64,000 nucleotides of DNA from Collybiopsis luxurians FD-317 M1 (lineage: Eukaryota > Basidiomycota > Agaricomycetes > Agaricales > Omphalotaceae), in the NCBI GenBank assembly GCA_000827265.1, contig KN834764.1:113709-177708 (forward strand). The letters are read 5' to 3'. The notes beneath the pieces were generated by a model that was not told where the DNA came from, did no database searches, and worked only from the letters and a program-made list of their open reading frames with translations. The position numbers and the translations under genes are program-made. Positions 15,121-24,215 of this stretch are shown in pieces. Position 1 is the stretch's first letter. Each line of letters opens with the position of its first letter.

Positions 15121-15247
15121 ATGGTGACTCATGAGGGAGTGAGAGAAAGCAGAGGAAGCAGGCACTGATGTATTGGGGACAAACAGACTATGTTTGGTTG
15201 CCCAATGCTCTCTCGCATGGACCTGATGAAGGGGGTCAATGCTCAAG
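15121..15247 (-). repeat. Terminal copy of split direct repeat B (element 3' end)
   Basis: It begins ATGGTGACTCATGAGGGAG directly after the host TPR unit (CCCCAATTCT) and matches 15600-15728 through CTCAAGC. Shared blocks include GGGGACAAACAGACTATG and CCCAATGCTCTCTCGCA. Confidence 0.85.
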
Positions 15248-15342
15248 CTGGCACTGGGCAAAGTACATACTACATGGACAAGACTGCAGACTAAGACAAG
15301 GAAAAAAAAGAGAAAAAGAAGTGGGACAGTGGAAAGGGTGGG

Positions 15343-15599
15343 GCAAGAAAAACCTCAAGAGAGGCTATCGAACTGTATGTGAGATATGAGGAGAAAGAGA
15401 TGAAAAATTTGAGACTGGCAAGAGTGCCATCATTTAAACATGTCGCGAAACAATAACTGAGGGCCACAACTTGTCATGGCCCTCAGGACAAAGAGAAGAG
15501 GTCCAAAACAGTGGCAGAAGATGGAGGGAGCTAAAGAGGCACAAAAACTGACATCTTGTCTCATAGACCTCAGTTGAACTGCTTTTGACTGATCCATCT
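15343..15599 (-). repeat. Internal copy of split direct repeat A
   Basis: This stretch is nearly identical to 19643-19870. Shared blocks include GCAAGAAAAACCTCAAGAG, ATTTAAACATGTCGCG, GGCAGAAGATGGAGGGAGC and ACTGATCCA near the end. The terminal copy lacks about 30 bases found here (around 15460-15490). It directly abuts repeat B copies on both sides, as expected for a split direct repeat. Confidence 0.85.
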
Positions 15600-15728
15600 A
15601 TGGTGACTCATGAGGGAGAGAGAGAGAGAAAGTGGAGGAAGCAGGCGCTGACATATTGGGGACAAACAGACTATGTTTGGTCACCCAATGCTCTCTCGCA
15701 CAGACCCAATGAAGGGGGTCAATTCTCA
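15600..15728 (-). repeat. Internal copy of split direct repeat B
   Basis: It starts ATGGTGACTCATGAGGGAG immediately after the internal A copy ends at 15599, and matches the terminal copy at 15121-15247. The A/B junction is seamless, so the extrachromosomal circle junction can be read directly from the sequence. Confidence 0.85.
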
Positions 15729-15799
15729 AGCCACCACAGATGTGAAAGGAAGGTCCAGAGGACTGGGAGGTTGAGCAGGAGCAGAGACCCCATGAAGAC

Positions 15800-16598
15800 A
15801 AGCAGAAAGGTGAAGCATGCAATCAACTGCAACATCAAGGTACAACTTATAAGTGTCACTATGCCAATGACCAAGCAGCTGGATCTCGTAGTCTGAGTAT
15901 CTGGCTGCTGCAGCAGAAGAAGCTGTGTCCTGAGAAACAAGAAGCATCCAGACCTGCTGATACAATATGAAGTTTCAAGGTGGAAATAAAGGAGGAACAA
16001 TGGAGTGGGAGTCCATCAGTACCAGCAAACAGAGGAGCCTTATCTGGAAGTGGGTGGATGGAAAAGAGATGTTTTAGAGCTGAGACTGGACAAGTGGGAA
16101 GATGCAGTACCACTGCAATTATAAGAGTAACACCACAATGAAAAGGGTCAGTTTTAGAAGAAGGCAGACTGAACAGACATGTGTTGGGTTGTCAATGGAT
16201 GGGAGAAATTGGACAGAGTCCTGGGTAAGATGAACAGTGGGATCAAAAGTTTTGTGGTCACCAAGTGCAAACTCACCAGTCTGGAACAGAGCAGACCATG
16301 CGAGTTTTGATGCAGCATCAAAGATGGCATTGGGGACAGAGCCGAGATTGCCAGATAGTGCTGGAGCAGTAATAGCATGCAAAACATCCAGTGTAATTGG
16401 AAGCTTAGGGTTCTGACCCTTTTCTCCATAATACTGCTTGATTCTGCAAATGATGCATTGCAGGGTGACTGACTCACAAGCTTCAAAAGGAAGATCAGCA
16501 TCAACATGAAGAGATTGAACACTTGACAAGTAAGCCTTGATGGTTTTGGGCTGTAGGGGATGCATCCCAAGTGAGGTGACCCATTCCTTCAGCACCAA
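15800..16598 (-). pseudogene. Tyrosine recombinase of the retrotransposon (broken)
   Basis: The region encodes a phage-integrase-type recombinase as in DIRS elements. An N-terminal part includes PKTIKAYLSSVQSLHVDADL. The C-terminal catalytic end reads SGHSF, then after a frame change SAAAARYSDYEIQLLGHWHS and DTYKLYL. Family members have HSFRRG followed by an alanine run, so a deletion here has removed the Arg of the His-x-x-Arg box and shifted the frame. The final His/Trp and Tyr positions (LLGHWHSDTYKLY) are still visible in the shifted frame. Confidence 0.75.
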
Positions 16599-16834
16599 AA
16601 TTAAGGCTGGAAGGAACTGGCCAGGGGATTCAAGGAGCTGCAGGTGAAGCCAGGCAAAGTCGATGTAAGATTTCTGACCGGTGGAATAAGTCTTTCAAGT
16701 ACTGGCTGTGAGACCATGCCAGAGGAAGAATGCGACTTGAGGAGAAACACCAGAGTGCATTTTGTACCATTGAGATGGGACTTCAGAGAGCACTGCATGC
16801 AATTCAAGTGGGAGGCAAGCTGGAACAGCCAATT

Positions 16835-18250
16835 TTACTGAAAACAAGAAGCAGTGTCAGCAAGTGCATTATTCAAAGATGAGACCCAAACACAAGAAAA
16901 AGAAAAACAGAGATAGGTGGCAAACACTGTCACCAGCTGGACCAGAGGCATGGAGAACACTGAGTGACATGTCCCTGAGGATAGCCAATCAACTACAGCT
17001 TGATTATTGCAGTGAAACACAATGTGAAGACCAGACCATTCATTGCCCCAGCACAAGATGGACTGGACAATTGCATAAAGTTCCTTAAACTGAATGTTGC
17101 GACCCCAGAACTGTCAAGCAATGTGGGATGCAAACCACCGATGACCAAAGACCCCAGAAAGACCCTTCCAACTGCTCACATCAGTATAAAGATCAAGGGA
17201 AGGCAGCAAGGGTTGCAGCAGCTGGACACCATTCCAGTGCTTACTGAAGGTAGGCCACCACACAATATTGGACTTGACACTGGAAGGGATGCAAAGCTTG
17301 GTAAATGAATTGTTGAACTTAGACTGAAAATCAAAGATGCAGCATAAGAATGAGCGGGAGTGAGGGATAACCTGATAGCAGAATTGTAGGTACCCAGAGA
17401 GCTCTTGGACCTCGGTGAGTGAGCTGAATCACTTGGTCTCCCATTTGGCCAAAAGAGATGTCAGGTACAATAACTTGTTGTCCAGTAGATGAGCCTCCAT
17501 TCAGATTGAATCCAGGATGAGGCCAAGAAACTCAATGACATGAGCTGGCCAGACCATTTTCGAAAGCTGAAAGTTTAATCCTAGCTGTTGACCAAGGGCC
17601 ATAACCCACTTGATGGCGACATAACAGGATGCAAGTGGAGTATCAGCTGAAAAATTGAGGAAAAAATCATCCAAGTAATGACAAAGCACAGCTGGAATGT
17701 GCCGCTGAATGATCCAATGAAGAGCCTCAGTGAAAAGGTTGAGGATATATGGGGCATTATGCAACCCAAATGTAAGAACAAGGAGATAATAAAACTGGCC
17801 CTCCCAATGCAAGCCCAAGAGCTTCCAGTCCTGTACCCAAACAGGAATATGTTGAAATGCATCCTTCAGGTCTAACTTCACCATGAGAGACCAAGGTCCA
17901 GATTGTATAAGATCCTCAATGGCCTTTTCAAACTGGTCATACTGAATAGCTGCTTCAGAGTCAGCGATACCATCATTGGCAGAGGTGCCACTTGTTGGCC
18001 AAGAAAGATGATTGATAATTTGAAGTTTAACAGGGTTGCACTTGCAGCTAACAACCCCAATTGGAGAGGTACAAAAGTTAGAGAATGGCAGGTTTGGGAA
18101 AGACCCAGCCAAGTGGCAGTTCTCCACCATGGTTTTGACAGTAGAAGATGTGAATGAGGAATATTGATGAGCAGTCTTGAGATTCTGACAATGCTGAGAG
18201 TGATCAGATCTGACATAGCCAATATTAGCACCAAAGTTTATTATTTGCAT
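16835..18250 (-). pseudogene. Reverse transcriptase and RNase H of the retrotransposon (broken)
   Basis: The 17501-18250 segment is the reverse transcriptase. It starts INFGANIGYVRSDHSQHCQNL, with SPIGVV, an HLSWP stretch, the aspartate motif KLDLKDAFQHIP and the active site CHYLDDFFLNFS. The 16835-17056 segment is an RNase H remnant (HCNNQAVVDWLSSG, then SLNNALADTASC). Stops and frame changes separate the two, so a full polyprotein cannot be made. The signatures match the DIRS-order reverse transcriptases found widely in basidiomycetes. Confidence 0.8.
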
Positions 18251-18483
18251 TAGTGATGATACAAAGGTACAATTGGATAGTCAGAGAGATAAAATTCCCA
18301 AGCCAAAGCATTGAGAGAGGATGAAATAGGTTGTAAATGGGTCGTAGTTGTGAGGGGTGCATTACAACAAGGATCTGTGTTCAGGTGAAGTGGAGGAATG
18401 GCAAGAGGAGGGAAAAAGGAAGCATGTGGTAACTGGGATGGGAGAAAATCTGTGGCAGAAGAATCCAGAGACTGAGGAACCAA

Positions 18484-19425
18484 AGGAAGCTGCTGGCCTG
18501 AGTGAGCAGCAAAATAGTGGAAAGAGCGGTGCCATCGCTGACCTGCTCTGCCAACACCTCAGTTGTCCTTCTTTGAGCAATTCTTATCTGTGTGCTCCTT
18601 TGATTGACACTTTGCACACTGATGCAACTATTTGCATGGCGACACTGTGCAGGTACCTGAATTCCAGGCAAAGCAAACCTGCTGCTCCAACAGTAACCTC
18701 TTTGACTTGGATAATGAGGACACTGAACTGGAAGCAACCAATCATCTAACCTGATCCTGACCCAAGAGAAATCACATCATCAACCCATAATCCTGAGTTG
18801 CCCAGCCTTCATATCCACCCTTGACCATTTCCCTTCAACAGAGAGTGTGGAATTCCATGTGGTACTGCAGGACTGTGGGCCACTCATAACAGCTGTTGAG
18901 ATTGTTGAGATGGTCCATGTACAGAAGCACACTGGTGGAAAGGGTTGTAACAATGTCAGCTTGCCCTCCAGAAAAAGTGAAGTAGATCAGAATACAAAAG
19001 TACAGGTTGAGTGGGGTGAGAAGAGCTGAGAGGGACGGGTAGTCCTTTGTTGAGGAGTCATGGGAGAGGAAGGAAGAGGTAGAACCGCTGTCATTGGCTT
19101 TTTCATGCAATTTCGAGTCCAGTTTATACAGATCCATGGGGCAAAGCTTGTGTTTTGTGATATCCAGTAGCATGGTCAGCTCCAAAGAGGGAAAGGCATC
19201 TAAAAGAGACTTACTCAGCAAAACTGGCCCAGCTGTAAAAGGCAGAAAGTTGACCTGAGGTGCACTCACTGCATGCTGCGAGGCCAGATTTTGAGCTGAC
19301 TGATCACCCTGGACTGCCGTGAGCAGCAGCCGATAGAGCTGCTCGTTTGACAGTTGCAGCAAGGGGCTTTGGGCAGGACCGGAAGGATTAGAAGGGCTGG
19401 TGGGCAAGGGTGAGGGGTCACTCAT
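18484..19425 (-). pseudogene. Gag-like region of the retrotransposon (broken)
   Basis: A likely start is MSDPSPLPTSPSNP at 19425, followed by a helical region (QLYRLLLTAVQGDQSAQNLA) and a capsid-like segment (YPSLSALLTPLNLYFCILIYF). After a frame break, about 18620-18700 encodes a zinc-binding motif of the form CFAWNSGTCTVSPCK, stop, LHQCAKCQSKEHTDKNC. An in-frame TAG sits inside that motif. The exact limits are uncertain. Confidence 0.6.
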
Positions 19426-19642
19426 GTCAGGAACCCAATGAGAGTGGAATGAAGTGGACAGTGAAGGACTCAGAGACGGTGGGGAAAAATAGAGTGAGGC
19501 TGTTGCAAGAATGTCAGCGGGAACAGAGCCAATATGGACAAATATACTGTTCTTTCTCCACTGAACATGACCAGTTCGAGGATTGCAAGCAAGACTGTAC
19601 TCAGGCTTGTAGCTGACCAAGTCCGAATCAATGATGAGACCT

Positions 19643-19870
19643 GCAAGAAAAACCTCAAGAGAGGCTATCAAACTGTATGTGAGATATGAGGAGAAAGAGA
19701 TGAAAAATTTGAGACTGGCAAGAGCACCATCATTTAAACATGTCGCGAAACAATAACTGAGGGAAGAGGTCCAAAATGGTGGCAGAAGATGGAGGGAGCC
19801 AAAGAGGCACAAAAACTGACACGTGCTCATCTCATAGACCTTGGTCAAACTGCTTTTAACTGATCCACCT
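19643..19870 (-). repeat. Terminal copy of split direct repeat A (element 5' end)
   Basis: This is the 5' terminal repeat of the retrotransposon on its coding strand. Its outer edge ends GATCCACCT, after which the host TPR unit resumes with TTGAAATACAAC. Confidence 0.85.
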
Positions 19871-22340
19871 TTGAAATACAACTTTTACCTCTATGAGCAT
19901 TTCTCTGCTTTCAGTATATTTATTTTCATCTGAGAAATATTGCCCAAATTTTGAAGACACTGTGAGGCCCCAAAATGGTTCTCAGTTCTTTCAAATGAAT
20001 TTTTTGCCTCTGCAAGCATATCTCTGGCTTGAGGGTATTTATTTTCTGTCACAGAGCTACTTCCTAAGCTTTAAAGACACTGTGCAGCACCAAGTTGGTT
20101 TCCAATCTTTTGAAACACAACTTTTGCCTCTGCAAGCACATCTCTGGCTTTAGGGTATTTATTTTCCATCAGGGAAATATCACCCAAGCTTTGAAGACAC
20201 TGTGCATCACAAAGTTGATCCTCAACCCTCTCAAATATAAATTTTGCCTCTGCAAGCTCATTTTTAGCTTCAAAGTCTTTATTTTCCACCTGAGAAATAT
20301 TACCCAAGCCTTGAAGACACTGTGCAGTACCAAGTAGGTTCCCAATCTTTTCAAATGCAACTTTTGCCTCTGCAATTCTAATTCTGGCTTCAAAGTATTA
20401 ATTTTTCATTAGAGCAATACCACCCAAGCTTCAAACACACTGTGCGGCACCAACTGGATCCCCAATTCTTCAAATTCAAGTTTTGCCTCTGCAACCATTT
20501 CTCTGGCTTCAGTGTTTTTACTGTCTACCCAGGAGATATTACCCAAACTTTGGAGACACTGTGTCACACCAAGTTGGCTTCCAATCCTTTCTTTGCCTCT
20601 GCAAGCATTTCTCTGACTTCAGGGTATCAACTCTCCTTATAAAAATCTCACCCAAACTTCAAAGACAGTGTGCAGCACCAAACTGATACCCAATTTTTTC
20701 AAATCCAAGTTTCGCCCTTAGAAACATTTCCCTGGCTTCATTCCAATTGTTTTCCATCCCAAAATTCTCTCCCAACCTTTGAAGACATTCAATGCTATAT
20801 TTCACCCTCAAATCCACTGGAATATTCAAGCTAATATTTGACAAGGTAACTTGGACCCTTTTCATGTTCTCTCTAGCCTGCCTACTCCTGCCCATTTATC
20901 TCAGCGTGTATTCTTTTTGAATTCCAGGTTCATTTTCTTTTTATTCCTCAGGACCCAGCTGTGCCAGAGCAATATCAATTAATGAAACTGTCACAGGAAA
21001 GAATTTGCTGTAGAGGCTTACTGCATCACATGCATTACCTGTCATATGAAGTTGCTTTCCAATTACTTTCACAATGTTTGCAATGTGAAGCTCAATAATA
21101 TCCTGAATACTACTTCCACAAGGCCCATGTTCCTCCAATAATTCCACATAAGATTTTCCCATTTGATTCAAATTCTCTGCTTCTGCTGGATACTTTTGCT
21201 GTATATATTCCCGTACAGGTGATAACATCTTCAGTGACTCTCTCTCCTGAAATACCAAAGCAAATTCAAGAAGCTGGACTACTAATATTTTTAAAATAGC
21301 ACCGGATGCCAAAAACAGTTTGTTCAGATGCTCCTGCCATGCTGGTAGTCTATTTGGAAGGTATGATAAAATCGATAGTAAGCTTATACATTCTGGGTTA
21401 CAATTTTTAAGCATATGAAGTGACAAATCAATAGAAATAGCAACACTTATCAGTCGACTTTCTCTTTCCCTATTTCTTAACATCATTATCTTCTGATCCT
21501 TCCATCCCTCGATCAAAGTATCTGGTCCCAGCTGCTTTCTTCTGAGCTGTGCAATTAAACAAATTGCAAGAGGCATACAATCCAGCTCATATGATCATTC
21601 AATGTCCAATCCAGCTTTTCACACTCTTCTCCTAGTGAGTTAGAAATCAACATCAAAGCTTGTCTAGCTTCTTCCAATTTCAATGGAGTTAAGCCTGTTT
21701 CTCCACCAAGCTTTACCCGATTTTTGGTTCCTGGACCATTTGCTGCTCTCATGGTCAAAATCACAGATACTACCCTCTGGTCCAATATATGATCAACCAG
21801 ATTTTGCACCGCGATTTGATTATCAGCCCCATTTCATGGTGTTTCAAAATTGACCAGCACAACTTGAAGCAAGATTGGCCTTTGAGATGATGCCAAGAAC
21901 ATTTCCAATACTTCATATCCAGTCTTGCCTTCTGGGATCAATAATTGCAGTATTTGAGTCAACATCTGAATCAGACTCGAGGAACAAAGTAAACTTTGTC
22001 GCGAAATTTTTTCCTTCTTGAGAATATGCAAGGCCGGAGCAGTTTTCTCCATTCCACCTGCTCGCGGTATAGCCAAATGGGTTGGTTCATTCCGAAGCAA
22101 TCTGCCAACAGCTTCAGCTATGATTTCCTCCCTTCCAGTAAAGACACTTGGAGCAGCTGGAGTTCTCAGCTTGGTTTGCCTGTATAATTAGAATTGACTG
22201 CGTCACAGCTCCAAAATGCAGGGACAATATTTGATATCTTACTCATATGTGATTATAGGATTCTAAGCTATCTGTGTTACACCAGTGTTATAATTGAACT
22301 GGCCACTGTGAATTAACACGTGGTGAACTTGGCTGAACAT

Positions 22341-22600
22341 ATTTGTCAATCGAACAGTCAAGATGGAGGTTCAAGTTCAAGCTGCGATTGTCACACTGTA
22401 ACAGCTCAACACAATCTTTACGGTAAGCTTGATCAGCTATGCCCGGCTTCCTTCTTACGCATGCTATTTTTTTAAAATTTTATTTAAAACTCTTCATTGC
22501 CACAGGTAAGTAAGTCTAAGTACTAAGGAGAGCCATAACAATAGTTAGTTGTGCTCCATTTTCTTTTGTGTTTTCCTCTTGTGGGTGTCTGTGGGGGTTG
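22341..22600. other. Junction between the NLR pseudogene and the LINE fragment
   Basis: This is the upstream side of the NLR pseudogene. It contains an A/T-rich run near 22467-22495 that could be the poly(A) tail of the adjacent minus-strand LINE or part of its 3' UTR. No gene is visible. Confidence 0.4.
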
Positions 22601-23650
22601 TTGTAGCTACAGGTAATGTTTGTGGTATGTATGTAGGTAAATGTGTGGGGATGTGCTCAGTTGGATGACCTGAATAAAATAGATAACTGTCAGAGGAGGG
22701 ATCGGCTGCCTGACACTTCTCCCTCTCTGTGATAGGGAAGACACTAGGGAAAAACCAAGCCCCTTTTCACAGGCATAACCGCTCTGTGGCTTGTGCTCTT
22801 GCGGGGCTTGGGCGACGGGTCTGGTGCTCCTCCACACCTGATGAGTCAAAACCCACGCTACTAATGTTGAAGTCAGCGCACCAGTGTCCGGTTGAGGGAG
22901 TTGTGTGCAGGTGAGATGGTGTGTGGGGGGGATACAAGCAATTGGGATGTAGTATAGGGTCTATGTATTAGTTATTTTCTTCAGATGGATCGGGGTCATC
23001 TATGATTTCCTCTCTCCAGTCTGCCTCTGGGTGGCATTGGGGTCTAGATGTATGTTGAGGTACTCGTCTAGGTTCCCATTGCAGCTGCGAAGTGTGAGTT
23101 CCGGCTCAGTTGAGGGTTTGCAGGTGTTGCCATTGCGCGTGAACGCTCCGGACTTCCCTATGAAGGAGACGAGGGCGTCTATGCCCTCCAATGACCTGAG
23201 GATTTCTTCTAGGCTTAGGTCTTGGGACACTTTCCGAAGAATGTGTCTATGCTGTTCATATCTAGGGCACTCTTGAAGGATGTCCTCGCGTGTCTGATGT
23301 GGTTCGCCACGAGAGCAGTCAATGTTCTTAGATGGTACAAATTTGGAGAAGTACCCGCCTATGTAGCCGTGGCCTGTCCAGCATTGCATGAGCCTCCCGA
23401 AGATCTTTCTTGGGGTCTCTTTTAGGTGCTGGGTTGGTTTGAGGGGTGGGGGACTGTGGTTGGCGATGGCAAAACATCCGTGGACTGATCTGTTTTCCCA
23501 GACTTTCTTCCATTCTAGCTCAGTTCTCTTTGTGCTCATGTGTGATGCATTGGTTCTCGACCGGACCCAGACAGCCTCGTTCGGGCGGTCCGCCTTCTTA
23601 CGTATGCATCTATTGAAAGATGGTCACTGGTGGGGTAACTAGTTTTGCTC
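22600..23650 (-). mobile_element. 5'-truncated non-LTR retrotransposon (LINE), C-terminal coding end
   Basis: On the minus strand, 23000-23650 encodes the C-terminal end of a fungal LINE polyprotein. It runs from KKADRPNEAVWVRSRTNASH through ELEWKKVWENRSVHG to a cysteine-bearing segment, DCSRGEPHQTREDILQECP, followed by SFIGKSGAFTRNG. This resembles the region after RNase H in Tad/LINE-1-type elements of agaricomycetes, where CP-CGEP-QTREHIL-CP and a GAFTK-G tail recur. The reverse transcriptase is absent, so the copy is 5' truncated. The 3' UTR probably covers 22600-23000. Its exact outer ends are not defined. Confidence 0.65.
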
Positions 23651-24215
23651 TAACGGCTTCCTGCAAGAACTGCGGGAAGAAGTAACTTAGGGATCACCTA
23701 CGTACGGGTGCCATCTTCGGCCCTCACGATACCCATGATGGCTTCGTGGCACCCGTACAAGCCGTATACGGCACAGCGCAGCAGATTGGATGCCGTTGAT
23801 ATGTGCATCAGAAAGCCAGTTTACACTGTGTGGCATATTGATCGCCTCAGTCATAGTCTAAAAGATACCTGCGAGGGCCCAATGAAGACCCGTGCTAAGT
23901 ACTTTTGTGTCGTGACGATTTTTCTATTGCATGTTATTTTTCATTCTATTTGCTAAAGCTTTCCGCCGCTTACTTCACTTTTGATATTTCTCAAGATTTT
24001 ACTAGTGGCAATACATAGCTACTAAACAGAAGGAAAGTCGGGACTCTGCACCCTCCATATAACACGAGTGCGCAAAAAGAAAACTCGTGGAATTTGATGA
24101 GTCACCATGTGATCTCGTGACTGAATCCTTCTTGTCCTGGACCCTCTTCGTCGGCGACAAGCAGCCAGCCGTAATTGTCTCTACCTGTTGTCAATTCATA
24201 TCGTTGGATACATAC
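23651..24215. other. Interval upstream of the chromodomain gene
   Basis: This holds a perfect 12-bp inverted repeat (annotated separately) and then the presumed promoter and 5' UTR of the chromodomain gene. No other feature is visible. Confidence 0.4.
23702..23758. repeat. Perfect 12-bp inverted repeat with 33-base loop
   Basis: GTACGGGTGCCA at 23702-23713 is exactly complementary to TGGCACCCGTAC at 23747-23758. It lies between the LINE fragment and the chromodomain gene promoter. It could be a small transposon remnant or a palindromic binding site; no function is shown. Confidence 0.55.

Larger units (their letters stand above)
15121..19870 (-). mobile_element. Tyrosine-recombinase retrotransposon with split direct repeats (PAT/Ngaro-like, DIRS order)
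   Basis: On the coding (minus) strand the order is repeat A (19870-19643), gag region, reverse transcriptase with RNase H, tyrosine recombinase, repeat B (15728-15600), repeat A (15599-15343), repeat B (15247-15121). This A-genes-B-A-B layout is the split-direct-repeat structure known for PAT and Ngaro elements of the DIRS order. They replicate through a circular DNA and integrate by the recombinase rather than an integrase, without long target duplications. All three genes carry stops or frame changes, so this copy is dead. The boundaries are sharp because the element interrupts a known 120-base tandem unit of the host NLR pseudogene. Confidence 0.88.
14735..22340 (-). pseudogene. NB-ARC/TPR (NLR-like) pseudogene, split by a retrotransposon
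   Basis: This is a decayed paralogue of the intact gene at 53679-56309. Reading the minus strand from 22340, the first exon begins MFSQVHHVLIHSGQFNYN and then meets a TAG stop. After an intron at the same position as in the intact gene it resumes with EQTKLRTPAAPSVFTGRE. The Walker A motif reads AGGMEKTA where the intact gene has AGGMGKTA, so an essential glycine is Glu. Further stops and frame changes interrupt the NB-ARC part (for example near 21580 and 21830). The TPR array of 120-base units covers roughly 19871-20900 and, beyond the inserted element, about 14735-15120. The two array halves join cleanly if 15121-19870 is removed. The gene was presumably a nucleotide-dependent innate-immunity or self-recognition switch, and it is now non-functional. 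Confidence 0.9.

Noticed and set aside
24087..24215. Upstream ATG giving a longer chromodomain protein
   Set aside because: The added 43 residues show no conserved feature and lie directly after promoter-like sequence; the ATG at 24216 is a better start, though not proven.
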